Below are positions 1 through 8,738 of a stretch of 55,753 nt of DNA, piece by piece. Both the position numbers and the translations under genes were made by a program. The notes below the pieces were generated by a model. It had not been told where the DNA came from. It worked only from the letters and a program-made list of their open reading frames with translations, and ran no database searches. Where the stretch lies: positions 1 through 55,753 of the forward strand of contig SUXG01000012.1 in the NCBI GenBank assembly GCA_015061085.1, read 5' to 3'. Origin of the DNA: Bacteroidales bacterium (GTDB taxonomy: Bacteria > Bacteroidota > Bacteroidia > Bacteroidales > Muribaculaceae). The stretch's first letter is position 1; each line of letters begins with the position of its first letter.

Positions 1-2
1 GT

Positions 3-557
3 CTTTCCGTAAATTGGGCTACTTGCAACGTCGGTGCTACTTCGTCTGAAGATTCTGGCTACTTCGTCAGCTGGGGCGAAACTGAAGAAAAAGAGGTTTA
101 TTCTTGGAGCACTTACAAATATGGAACCGGATCTACTTCTATGACAAAATATTGCAAAAGCGACAAAATTTCTGTCCTTGAAGCAATGGACGACGCTGCT
201 ACTGCAGTTTTCGGTGAAGACTGGCGTACTCCTACCCAAGCCGAATTCCAAGAGTTGATTGATAATTGTACTATCGAATTTATTACTACCGAAAACGGAG
301 TAAACGGTGCTCGTTTGACAAGTAACATTGAAGGTTATACCGACAAATCTATATTCCTCCCTTGTGGCGGCTATAAACAAGAAACCGAAACAGCCAACGA
401 CAAAGCATACGCAGACTATTGGACTTCTGAATGCAAAACTTCTTTATTAGCCCAAGCACTCGCATATACTGCAAGATTCTCTATGCTCGGCAAAACCGAA
501 ATTGCAAGTCAGGACAAAATCTATGGTAGAAATGTTCGCGCTGTAAAGGCTAAATGA
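3..557 (+). CDS. FISUMP-domain surface protein, 3' end only
   Basis: The reading frame is open from the left edge, so only the last 184 codons are present and the start lies outside the window. The first visible residues read LSVNWATCNVGA, followed by GYFVSWGETEEK and YSWSTYKYG. This is the signature of the Fibrobacter succinogenes major paralogous (FISUMP, TIGR02145) domain, which is common at the C terminus of Bacteroidales lipoproteins and surface proteins. The motif DDAATAVFGEDWRTPTQAEFQELIDNC fits the same domain (listed here in pieces: DDAATAVFGEDW, RTPTQAEFQEL). A methionine at 141 is internal to the domain and is not the start. The domain has no firmly known function; an exported, cell-surface role is inferred from the family. 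Confidence 0.8.
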   Translation, partial: LSVNWATCNVGATSSEDSGYFVSWGETEEKEVYSWSTYKYGTGSTSMTKYCKSDKISVLEAMDDAATAVFGEDWRTPTQAEFQELIDNCTIEFITTENGVNGARLTSNIEGYTDKSIFLPCGGYKQETETANDKAYADYWTSECKTSLLAQALAYTARFSMLGKTEIASQDKIYGRNVRAVKAK

Positions 558-615
558 CAAATCGTTTTTCATAATACAAATGTAATTCATAGAATTAACT
601 ACCAATTCTTATCTG

Positions 616-645
616 AAGGGTTCGGTGCGAATCGAGCCCTTTTAA
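616..645 (+). terminator. Probable terminator of the FISUMP gene
   Basis: AAGGGTTCG (616-624) pairs with CGAGCCCTT (633-641), with one G-T pair and an 8-base loop, and a short T run follows. It lies about 60 bases after the stop codon of the preceding gene. Confidence 0.6.
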
Positions 646-1140
646 AAAATTTCTACGCATTCGATTTAGTTTATAGTTAATGGTTAATTCTTTATCCTCG
701 TATAACTCTCTTAATCTGTAATCAATCCTATAGGCTTCAGATTAAACTGCAGTTATACATCAAGAGGTGGAATCCTTCGAGATTTCACCTCTTACTTTGT
801 ATTAACACTTTCCTCCCTACTTAAGCAAGCATCCTCTACCTTCTAATGGCTTTACCATACTTTATAGGGATTGTCTCCCTACCACAAAGCAAGTAGTAAT
901 AAATCGACTTGCTTGTCAATAGGCTACAACATATTACGAAACATCGACAGGCATCAATTCAAAGAAGTTGAAATGCCTCATATAGATTGTAAAGATAATT
1001 ATATTTAACAAAAGCAAATAATAAAGCCAGCTATAAAATATAAACAACAGAAACACAAGATATTAACAAACACTCCAATTCTGTTATTTCTTACCAAGCA
1101 CTAAATATCTTTTAACTAATTGAAAAATTTTTCTGATTTA
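646..1140. other. Gene-free stretch with one hairpin
   Basis: I see no credible coding region here. The one clear structure is an imperfect inverted repeat: AAGAGGTGGAAT (762-773) against ATTTCACCTCTT (782-793), with an 8-base loop and one G-T pair. It has no T run after it on the plus strand, so it may be a second terminator stem or an RNA element of unknown role. Confidence 0.4.
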
Positions 1141-1172
1141 TTTGGTTTATATTATAAACTTGTTTATCTTTG
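1141..1172 (+). promoter_or_regulatory. Bacteroidetes-type promoter
   Basis: TTTG (1141-1144), a 20-base spacer, then TATCTTTG (1165-1172). This is an exact match to the Bacteroidetes primary sigma consensus. It places transcription start near 1180, about 65 bases before the gene at 1244. Confidence 0.75.
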
Positions 1173-1243
1173 CAACACAAAAGAAATACATCATCGAATT
1201 TTACAATTAAATTTTTTATCAACTTTAACAAAAACTATTAATT

Positions 1244-1882
1244 ATGGAAAGACAAAAACTAAACGAAAAAGAAAGTTTGGAGATTATCACCTCGATGATT
1301 TCACGCACAAGAAATCGCCTCTGCATGGGCGATGGTGACTTGCTTCTACTATGGGGTTATATCACAGTCTGTGTAGCAACCACAATATGGGCTCTGCTAT
1401 ATATGACACATCACCCTGCTGTCAATTGGTTATGGTTCTTAATTTGGATTATTGGAGGAATTACCACTCCACATATTTCAAAAAAGAAAAGAATTAAAAA
1501 AGGGGTCAAAAGTTATACTGACCACCTCAGCGACGGAATTTGGAGCATAATAGGATGGTGCGCCTTAATCTGCACAATTATATGCTTGGTATTTTTATTG
1601 TTTTTTAGCAAAGATTGTTGGGGAATGATGTTAGTATTTGCACTTACCCTTATCGGAATTGCTGAAGCTATTCAAGGTCTGATAATTAAAGAGAAAATTC
1701 TCATCATCGGTGGAGGAATAGGCCTAACTATCGGACTTATCACCATGGCATGTCTAATAGCCGATATAACGCTTTACGCCAATTGGTACATGCCTCTGTT
1801 TATAGTAGCATTCACTTGTATGATGATTATCCCCGGACATACTCTTAACTATAAAGCAAAACGAGAAAATGAAAGAGCTTAA
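1244..1882 (+). CDS. Polytopic inner-membrane protein of unknown function
   Basis: A 212-residue protein with a hydrophilic N terminus of about 35 residues and roughly six predicted membrane spans. Between spans two and three is a very basic loop (SKKKRIKKG), probably cytoplasmic. There is no signal peptide and no catalytic motif I can identify. The start is the ATG at 1244, just after an AT-rich leader from the promoter at 1141-1172. The last codons overlap the start of the next gene by 14 bases, so the two are translationally coupled. Membrane proteins of this type are often paired with a small winged-helix regulator in Bacteroidetes, so it could be a sensor or transporter under that regulator. 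Its substrate is unknown. Confidence 0.75.
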   Translation: MERQKLNEKESLEIITSMISRTRNRLCMGDGDLLLLWGYITVCVATTIWALLYMTHHPAVNWLWFLIWIIGGITTPHISKKKRIKKGVKSYTDHLSDGIWSIIGWCALICTIICLVFLLFFSKDCWGMMLVFALTLIGIAEAIQGLIIKEKILIIGGGIGLTIGLITMACLIADITLYANWYMPLFIVAFTCMMIIPGHTLNYKAKRENERA

Positions 1883-2150
1883 TCCACTTCTTCACTCCCA
1901 ACTGCGATTGGCTATAATGTCAATTCTAATGAATGTCGAAGAAGCTGATTTTGTCTATCTCAAAGAAAAAACAGAGGCTACGTCCGGCAACATCAGCGTT
2001 CAGCTCGACAAATTGGCTTCTGCCGAATATATAGTAGTCAACAAGTCTTTTGTCGGCAAAAAGCCTCGTACAACGTGTCGTATAACAGATATAGGCAAAG
2101 AAGCATTCGAAGAGTATATAAATTCTCTCCGAAGCTATCTGCACCTATGA
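1869..2150 (+). CDS. Small winged-helix transcriptional regulator
   Basis: A 93-residue protein that is essentially one winged-helix DNA-binding domain of the HTH_34/MarR-like type (PF13601). It reads LHSQLRLAIMSILM, then an acidic linker, then a recognition helix region around SGNISVQLDKLASAEY, then a wing (KKPRTTCRITDIG). Full-length members of this family are about 95-100 residues, so it is complete. It overlaps the upstream membrane-protein gene by 14 bases and is probably co-transcribed from 1141-1172. By analogy with other such pairs it may autoregulate the unit, but no operator could be confirmed. Confidence 0.8.
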   Translation: MKELNPLLHSQLRLAIMSILMNVEEADFVYLKEKTEATSGNISVQLDKLASAEYIVVNKSFVGKKPRTTCRITDIGKEAFEEYINSLRSYLHL

Positions 2151-2155
2151 TAATT

Positions 2156-2368
2156 CTACAGTCGGGAGATTTCAAAACCTGCATTGCGAATAGCATCTTC
2201 TACTCTCTTCGCTGTTTCCTCCGTTAAAGGTTCTACTCCGACATAACTCATCACTTTATCGGCAGATGATAGGTCAAAACTCCAATCGTCTGCCGAAGTT
2301 ATTTCGTTGATAGCACGCTTAATTGCTGCCACACAACCCATACACATTGCATTAGTCTTAAATTTCAT
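2156..2368 (-). CDS. Heavy-metal-associated (HMA) copper chaperone-like protein
   Basis: A 70-residue single HMA domain. The metal site is AMCMGC near residues 7-12, a CxxC in the position of the usual GMTCxxC loop. The rest of the ferredoxin-like fold follows, ending in the AIRNAGFEI helix and strand. It lies 32 bases after the CopA-type ATPase gene on the same strand and is probably in the same transcript. It likely carries Cu(I) to the ATPase, as CopZ proteins do. The glycine before the usual GMTC loop is absent here (AMCMGC), so metal affinity could differ. It converges with the winged-helix gene, leaving only 5 bases between stop codons. Confidence 0.8.
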   Translation of the reverse strand: MKFKTNAMCMGCVAAIKRAINEITSADDWSFDLSSADKVMSYVGVEPLTEETAKRVEDAIRNAGFEISRL

Positions 2369-2400
2369 ATCCCTTTATTATATTATATTTTTATTATCTA

Positions 2401-4632
2401 TCATAATTTCACTTTTTTCAATCGCAACGAATTAGTCACCACGCAAATCGACGACATCGCCATTGCGGCTGAGGCTATCATCGGATTTAGCATTATGCCA
2501 AACGACGGATAGAGCACCCCTGCTGCGATTGGAATACCCACTACGTTATAAATAAATGCCCAAAAGAGATTTTGACGGATGGTGCGTATTGTATGCTTGG
2601 ATAGTCGCAAAGCCGACAAGACTCTTGATAATTTACCATCTACTATTGTGACTTGAGCTGTCTGAATAGCCACATCAGATCCCGAGCCCATAGCTATCGA
2701 CACATCTGACTGAGCCAGCGCAACGGAATCATTCACGCCATCACCTACCATTGCAACTATATCTCCTTCGTTACGCAAATTTTCAATGTAATGTTGCTTA
2801 TCGGCAGGCAGCATCTCTCCTTCAACAACTCTTATTCCTACTTCCGACGCCACAACAGATGCTGTCGCCACATTATCACCTGTAAGCAAAACCACATCTA
2901 TCCCATTATCTTGCACATTCCGCACAAATTCCGAAGCATCATCTTTGACCTTATCTGCTACTTTCAATATTAGCTTCAATTGATTTGCACAGCCGGCTAA
3001 TATGACCCCGCAACCTTCATTTTGCCATTGATGAACAATGCTCGAAATTTCTGAAGTCAGTTCTGAATTCATCTCCTTAGCCAACGCATATGAACCAACC
3101 CAATATTTAGTGTCACCACTTTCACCAACTATACCTTTGCCGATTATATGATCCACATGATTATATTCGACACCAATCATATCATTCTGTTTTGACCATC
3201 GACAGACAGCCTCCGACAAAGGGTGATTGCTCGACTTCTCTAATCCATATATATATATCTTAAAACTATCATCTTCGTCATCTTTCCACACGACATCAAC
3301 TACATCGGGACGTCCGACAGTCAACGTCCCCGTCTTATCCAGAGCCACCACATCAATTCTACTGAGCAACTCCAACGCTGTTGCGTCCTTTATAAGTATA
3401 TGATTTTCTGCGCCTTTACCGATACCTACTGTTATCGCTGTCGGTGTAGCCAAGCCCAAAGCACACGGACACGCTATCACCAAAACTGACACCGATGACA
3501 ACAATGCCATGGCAAACGAATTTTCTGCGCCGGACATTATCCATAAGACAAACGTCAATATAGAAATACCAACTACCACCGGAACAAAAACACCACTGAT
3601 TTTATCGACAGTTCGTTGAACTGGAGCTTTTGAGCCTTGTGCCCTCTTCACACTGTCGATAATCTGCCCTAACAATGTCGATTGACCGACTTGCTTAACA
3701 ACTATCGTCAATGCTCCTGACAAATTCATCGTACCGGCCGACACCTTACTCTCAACCGACTTTTCAATAGGCATCGACTCCCCTGTCAGCATACTTTCAT
3801 CAACAGAAGAAATGCCATCTACGACCACCCCATCGACAGGAACCCTTTCGCCCGGAGAGACTATGATTTTATCTTCAATGCTCAACATAGAAAGTTTCAC
3901 CACTCGCACACTGCCATCTGAAAGCAACTGCTTTGCCAACTTCGGCTGAAGCCCCATTAAAGAACGTATGGCAGAGCCGGTGCTATGACGCGCCCTCGTC
4001 TCCATTAACTTACCCGTCAACACAAAAGCGATAATCATAGCTGAAGCTTCATAATACAGTGCAGCATCAAGACCTTTAGTCTGCCAATAATCAGGAAATA
4101 ACGTATTAAACAGACTAAACGAAAAACTCACAATTGTAGATAAAGCGACAAGCGTATCCATATTGGGGGTCAAACGCAAAGCGTTTTTCGCACCATTCAC
4201 ATAAAAATGACCACCGCAAACCACCATCACCACAAGAGAAAGCAACATCATCACCCAGCCTTGACATGGAAATGACAACCCTCCCATACAGATTACAGAC
4301 AAAGGCAATGTGAGAGCCCAAGCCAAGATTACCTTACGTTTCAACGTTCTATACACTTTTTGCTCTTGACTTGCTTGTTGCGCCAATGCTTCCGCCTCAT
4401 CATCTTCGACTATCATTTCAAAGCCCGATTTATGAATAGCCTCACTGACCTTTTCCGGATTTGTTATTCGGGGATTCCACTCCATAGTCAACGACATAGT
4501 AGCAAAATTCACTGATGCAGAGATGACCCCCTCCATCTGCGAAGCAGTCTTCTCCACGACCCCTGCACAGACAGCACACATCATCCCATTTACCGGAAAC
4601 GTCCCACGTTTCATCTCATCATTCTTCGCCAT
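2401..4632 (-). CDS. copA: Copper-translocating P1B-type ATPase
   Basis: A 743-residue heavy-metal P-type ATPase that exports Cu(I)/Ag(I) across the inner membrane. One N-terminal HMA domain has the metal site MMCAVC near residues 17-22. Then come four membrane spans, the TGES actuator motif (MLTGES, about residue 284), the CPC metal-path motif (IACPCALGLATP, about 388), the phosphorylation site DKTGTLT (about 432), the HP motif (SNHPLSEA) and the hinge GDGVNDS (about 645). All key residues are present and the length is normal. A minus-strand TATCTTTG box at 4656-4663 gives a leader of about 17 bases. The HMA chaperone gene follows. No CueR or CsoR gene is nearby, so regulation is not visible. 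Confidence 0.95.
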   Translation of the reverse strand: MAKNDEMKRGTFPVNGMMCAVCAGVVEKTASQMEGVISASVNFATMSLTMEWNPRITNPEKVSEAIHKSGFEMIVEDDEAEALAQQASQEQKVYRTLKRKVILAWALTLPLSVICMGGLSFPCQGWVMMLLSLVVMVVCGGHFYVNGAKNALRLTPNMDTLVALSTIVSFSFSLFNTLFPDYWQTKGLDAALYYEASAMIIAFVLTGKLMETRARHSTGSAIRSLMGLQPKLAKQLLSDGSVRVVKLSMLSIEDKIIVSPGERVPVDGVVVDGISSVDESMLTGESMPIEKSVESKVSAGTMNLSGALTIVVKQVGQSTLLGQIIDSVKRAQGSKAPVQRTVDKISGVFVPVVVGISILTFVLWIMSGAENSFAMALLSSVSVLVIACPCALGLATPTAITVGIGKGAENHILIKDATALELLSRIDVVALDKTGTLTVGRPDVVDVVWKDDEDDSFKIYIYGLEKSSNHPLSEAVCRWSKQNDMIGVEYNHVDHIIGKGIVGESGDTKYWVGSYALAKEMNSELTSEISSIVHQWQNEGCGVILAGCANQLKLILKVADKVKDDASEFVRNVQDNGIDVVLLTGDNVATASVVASEVGIRVVEGEMLPADKQHYIENLRNEGDIVAMVGDGVNDSVALAQSDVSIAMGSGSDVAIQTAQVTIVDGKLSRVLSALRLSKHTIRTIRQNLFWAFIYNVVGIPIAAGVLYPSFGIMLNPMIASAAMAMSSICVVTNSLRLKKVKL

Positions 4633-4655
4633 ATATCAAAAGAATTAATACCCCA

Positions 4656-4663
4656 CAAAGATA
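4656..4663 (-). promoter_or_regulatory. Minus-strand -7 box before copA
   Basis: CAAAGATA on the plus strand reads TATCTTTG on the minus strand, an exact -7 element. I see no TTTG at the expected -33 distance, so the promoter is only half supported. Confidence 0.5.
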
Positions 4664-4704
4664 CAACAAAATTAACTTAGAGAAATATAAAATAGCAATT
4701 CAAT

Positions 4705-4734
4705 TTTGTTTGTTTCGAAAAAAACGTAATTTTG
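4705..4734 (+). promoter_or_regulatory. Bacteroidetes-type promoter before an 18-codon ORF
   Basis: TTTG (4705-4708), an 18-base spacer, then TAATTTTG (4727-4734). The -7 box is an exact match. It reads away from copA and predicts a start near 4742, about 78 bases before the ATG at 4820. Confidence 0.65.
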
Positions 4735-4819
4735 TGAGCGTGTTTTGAATATTGGAATCTATGTTAACAATATTTGTAAGTGAAATAATGCCTTTTATTA
4801 ACAATTAATATTATAAATT

Positions 4820-4876
4820 ATGTGGTTTTGGATTATTGTAATTGCCGTGGTAATAGGCGCGATTTGGGCTGGTTGA
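4820..4876 (+). CDS. Candidate 18-residue membrane peptide
   Basis: An ATG at 4820 opens a reading frame for MWFWIIVIAVVIGAIWAG, ending in TGA. The peptide is one hydrophobic helix rich in Trp, Ile and Val, as in many bacterial small membrane proteins. It is preceded by an AT-rich leader typical of Bacteroidetes translation starts and by a good promoter at 4705-4734, with no competing gene downstream for about 360 bases. I do not recognise the family. The evidence is the composition plus the promoter, so a chance ORF in a leader or small RNA remains possible. Confidence 0.45.
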   Translation: MWFWIIVIAVVIGAIWAG

Positions 4877-5031
4877 GTTCTGATGGAAAGTCAGATGGTG
4901 TTTCAACGATACTATAGATATAATAGACACTATAATCACAATAGATATTATAGATAAAGCTGTATATGTGTTGGGGAATAAAAATCCCAAGGTTCACTGC
5001 TTTGTATTTTTGTGCAAAGAGTTATGAGAGC

Positions 5032-5157
5032 AGGGAAGTTAAGGAAGTTAGGGTAATTAAGGAATTTGGGAGGGCATGGAAATTAGGGAAGATAGTGAAT
5101 ATTGATAGAAAAGACTTTTGGAATATTTTTCATCACTATATTCTCTAAATTCCTTAA
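5032..5157. repeat. Degenerate GGAAGTTAGGG-like repeat with inverted partner
   Basis: From 5032 to 5095 the sequence is a degenerate purine-rich series of units resembling AGGGAAGTTA / AGGAAGTTAGGG / AAGGAATTTGGG / AATTAGGGAAG. The 11-mer TTAAGGAATTT (5057-5067) recurs inverted as AAATTCCTTAA (5147-5157). Such low-complexity tracts are often seen next to four-helix-bundle genes in Bacteroidales, as here. A protein-coding reading of this stretch seems unlikely. Confidence 0.45.
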
Positions 5158-5191
5158 ACTCCCCAAAAAACATTAGATTATTGAGAAAAAT

Positions 5192-5223
5192 ATTGTAACT
5201 ATTGATATTATCATCTATTTTTG
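5192..5223 (+). promoter_or_regulatory. Promoter of the four-helix-bundle gene
   Basis: ATTG (5192-5195), a 20-base spacer, then TATTTTTG (5216-5223). The predicted transcription start is only about 10 bases before the ATG at 5240, so the mRNA would be nearly leaderless. Confidence 0.5.
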
Positions 5224-5239
5224 CACAAAAATATGATTT

Positions 5240-5791
5240 ATGAATGATAATCAGTTAATTGAGCGCCAAGGAGACCATAAGAATCTAATCTGCTACCGAA
5301 AAGCAGAATTGATATATGATATAACATATCATTTTGCTCACGCCGCTTTCTGCAAAGGGGATAGAACTATTGACCAAATGGTGCAAGCAGCGCGTTCCGG
5401 CAAGCAAAATATAGTCGAGGGAAATGCTGACATGAATACTTCTATGGAAATGGGCATCAAGTTACTGAATGTAGCGAAAGGCAGTTTGAAGGAGTTACTT
5501 TCTGACTATGAGGATTATCTACGCGTAAATCAGTGTCGGCAATGGGAGGAATCTTCTGTAGAATTTGAGGCAATGAGGAAATTAGGCAAATCAGCAGATA
5601 ATGCCTATATACTTAGCATTGCTAAAACTCGCTCACTTAATGTAGTAGCTAATATGGCTATTATTTTGATAAAGCAGGAGGATTTTCTTTTGCATAAATT
5701 GTTAGAGTCAGTTTCTTCGCGCTTTATCAAAGAAGGAGGTTTCAAGGAGAAGATGTACAGAGTACGCATGGCTCAAAGACGTGAGCAATAA
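5240..5791 (+). CDS. Four-helix-bundle suffix-domain protein
   Basis: A 183-residue soluble protein of the Bacteroidetes four-helix-bundle suffix family (TIGR04258-like), related to the S23 four-helix proteins found in rRNA intervening sequences. Diagnostic stretches are LICYRKAELIYDITYHFA, then DRTIDQMVQAARSGKQNIVEG, then GIKLLNVAKGSLKELLSDYEDYL. The start at 5240 is forced, because the upstream in-frame region is stopped and the promoter box ends at 5223. The biological function of this family is not established; members are scattered and often multi-copy. It stands alone, with a repeat tract upstream and a bidirectional terminator downstream. Confidence 0.85.
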   Translation: MNDNQLIERQGDHKNLICYRKAELIYDITYHFAHAAFCKGDRTIDQMVQAARSGKQNIVEGNADMNTSMEMGIKLLNVAKGSLKELLSDYEDYLRVNQCRQWEESSVEFEAMRKLGKSADNAYILSIAKTRSLNVVANMAIILIKQEDFLLHKLLESVSSRFIKEGGFKEKMYRVRMAQRREQ

Positions 5792-5840
5792 AGCGATGAA
5801 CAAACGACTTGATTAAAAAAGTATCGTGATATACATACAA

Positions 5841-5876
5841 AAAAAATCCCGAGGCGTGGAGCTTCGGGATTTTTTA
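5841..5876. terminator. Bidirectional terminator
   Basis: AAAAAATCCCGA (5841-5852) pairs with TTCGGGATTTTTT (5863-5875), giving a T run on both strands. It separates the convergent four-helix-bundle and gapA genes. Confidence 0.9.
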
Positions 5877-5926
5877 TTTTAGCACTAATTATTGTGCTTC
5901 TATTTCGTGATAGATAGGTCGGGTTA

Positions 5927-6949
<1,023 letters not shown>

Positions 6950-7017
6950 TTATTAGTTGTTTAATTCTTTTTTTCTTACTTTTGTGCCCAAACTAAATTT
7001 CTATCTTGGAAACATTG

Positions 7018-7048
7018 CAAAGTTAGACATTTTTTTTCTAATAACAAC
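7018..7048 (-). promoter_or_regulatory. gapA promoter
   Basis: Read on the minus strand: GTTG (7048-7045), a 19-base spacer, then TAACTTTG (7025-7018). The -7 box is exact and the -33 box has one mismatch. Confidence 0.6.
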
Positions 7049-7129
7049 GTAATTAGTAAAATTTTTCATTGTTTTCCAATTTATTAATTTTATAGTCGAA
7101 TTATTAACTATTTAAAACATATATATAAA

Positions 7130-7558
7130 ATGGGAAAATTCATTAATGATTTCAAAGAATTTGCCATAAAAGGCAATGTTATCGACATGGCTGTCGGTGT
7201 GATTATCGGTGGAGCTTTTGGTAAAATTGTTACTTCTTTAGTTAATGATGTAATCATGCCTGTAATTTCCGTTGTAACAGGAGGAATTAATTTTAAAGAC
7301 CTTAAATTTGTGCTAAAGCCGGCAGAGTTGGCGGCTGACGGAGTGACTGAAGCTACAACTGAAGTGGCTCTCAGCTACGGGATGTTTATCCAAAACATTG
7401 TCGATTTCCTCATTATTGCCTTTTGTATTTTCTGCGCAATTCGTATGATTTCTAAATTAAAGAAGAAAAAAGAAGAAGCACCGGCTCCTGCACCGACTCC
7501 TAGCAATGAAGAAAAGTTACTTACTGAAATTCGAGATTTATTAAAAGAAAAGAAATAA
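7130..7558 (+). CDS. mscL: Large-conductance mechanosensitive channel
   Basis: A 142-residue MscL, the homopentameric inner-membrane channel that opens under osmotic downshock. The N terminus reads [20 protein letters not shown], followed by the pore-lining first span ([24 protein letters not shown]), which contains the diagnostic GGAFGKIV. A periplasmic loop, the second span ([15 protein letters not shown]) and a charged C-terminal bundle (KLKKKKEEA, then [12 protein letters not shown]) follow. Length is usual for the family. It is transcribed divergently from gapA and closed by its own terminator, so it appears to be a single-gene unit. I found no clear promoter in the AT-rich gap. Confidence 0.97.
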   Translation: MGKFINDFKEFAIKGNVIDMAVGVIIGGAFGKIVTSLVNDVIMPVISVVTGGINFKDLKFVLKPAELAADGVTEATTEVALSYGMFIQNIVDFLIIAFCIFCAIRMISKLKKKKEEAPAPAPTPSNEEKLLTEIRDLLKEKK

Positions 7559-7581
7559 ATTTCACTCTAAATCAGCATTTG

Positions 7582-7623
7582 AACCTCTATGATGATAGAA
7601 ATATCGTTATAGAGGTTTCTTTT
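7582..7623 (+). terminator. mscL terminator
   Basis: AACCTCTAT (7582-7590) pairs with ATAGAGGTT (7609-7617), followed by TCTTTTAT. Confidence 0.8.
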
Positions 7624-7656
7624 ATCTAAAATCTTTAGCAGAAAATTTCTAATCGA

Positions 7657-7688
7657 TTTGGAATTATGACTTGTGTGGGTTAATTTTG
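7657..7688 (+). promoter_or_regulatory. Promoter of the yeiH-led unit
   Basis: TTTG (7657-7660), an exact 20-base spacer, then TAATTTTG (7681-7688). This is a textbook Bacteroidetes promoter, 27 bases before the ATG at 7716. Confidence 0.85.
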
Positions 7689-7715
7689 CATTAGCTATTA
7701 GATGTTGAAAATTTT

Positions 7716-8720
7716 ATGCCAAAAGTAATCAGTAAAAATGTGCTGGGTAAAGCTCTCTATTGGCTTCTGTTAGTTATGATGCTACTACCTCTGAAGAGCA
7801 TTTTCGGTTTGGATAGTGAACCGATAAGCCCACCTGTGGCGTTATTTGTCGGATTGGTCTTTGCGTTGTGCTTCGGCTCTCCATGTCAGAAATTTAACAA
7901 GAAGTTATCGAAACAACTGCTTCAGGCGTCGGTCATAGGGCTTGGTTTCGGAATGAATCTGGTGCAATCTCTACGTTCTGGTGCTGATGGAATGCTTTTC
8001 ACCATCGTATCGGTGGTCGCAGTAATGATGGTCGGTGTGTGGCTTGGTCGTTGTATGCAGATAGAGCATAAAACGGCTTATCTGATAAGTTCGGGCACGG
8101 CTATCTGTGGAGGCAGCGCTATAGCTGCTGTTGGAGGAGTACTGAAAGCCAATGAAAATCAGATGGCCGTATCTCTTGGAGTGGTGTTCATACTCAACGC
8201 CATTGCACTCTTCATATTCCCTCCGATAGGTCGTCTGCTCGGCATGAGTGATGGACAATTTGGCACATGGGCAGCTATAGCAATCCACGACACATCATCG
8301 GTGGTCGGTGCCGGACAAGCATATAGCGCGGCGGCTTGCGAGATAGCGACATTGGTGAAATGCACTCGTGCTTTATGGATTATTCCTTTAGCATTTTTTA
8401 CAGCCTACCTTTATCGCACCGATGCTTCGACCACAAGCAAGACAAAGGTAGCTGTGCCATGGTTTATCGTGCTATTTGTAGTCGCTATGGTGCTCAATAC
8501 TTACACTCCGGAATCGTTGATGTCAACAATGCAACCTATCTATCATAGTATTGCGATGTTAGCAAAACGAATGATGACTGTAGTGCTCTTTGCCATCGGA
8601 GCCGGATTGTCATTAAAAGTGGTGCGCCAAGTTGGAGTGCGCCCGTTGGTGCTGGCTATCGTTCTATGGATAATTATCGGAGTCGGCAGTCTGTTGGTGG
8701 TCATTAATACAATAGAATAA
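7716..8720 (+). CDS. YeiH/UPF0324-family putative sulfate exporter
   Basis: A 334-residue polytopic membrane protein of the UPF0324 family (Cons_hypoth698; YeiH in Escherichia coli), with about nine to ten spans. Family hallmarks are the early EPISPPVALFVGLVFAL segment, the glycine-rich SGTAICGGSAIAAVGG segment (about residue 130) and the AIHDTSSVVGAG motif (about residue 190). Length is typical. Members are annotated as sulfate or sulfonate exporters mainly from genetic context, so the substrate here is uncertain. It leads a unit with the secreted coiled-coil protein 18 bases downstream and the uridine-kinase-like gene after that, but nothing suggests a shared pathway. Confidence 0.85.
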   Translation: MPKVISKNVLGKALYWLLLVMMLLPLKSIFGLDSEPISPPVALFVGLVFALCFGSPCQKFNKKLSKQLLQASVIGLGFGMNLVQSLRSGADGMLFTIVSVVAVMMVGVWLGRCMQIEHKTAYLISSGTAICGGSAIAAVGGVLKANENQMAVSLGVVFILNAIALFIFPPIGRLLGMSDGQFGTWAAIAIHDTSSVVGAGQAYSAAACEIATLVKCTRALWIIPLAFFTAYLYRTDASTTSKTKVAVPWFIVLFVVAMVLNTYTPESLMSTMQPIYHSIAMLAKRMMTVVLFAIGAGLSLKVVRQVGVRPLVLAIVLWIIIGVGSLLVVINTIE

Positions 8721-8738
8721 GTAAATCGTTAATAAGAT

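Noticed and set aside
4966..5148. 60-codon plus-strand frame over the GGAAGTTAGGG tract
   Set aside because: Composition follows the DNA repeat (REVKEVRVIKE) with no domain or promoter.
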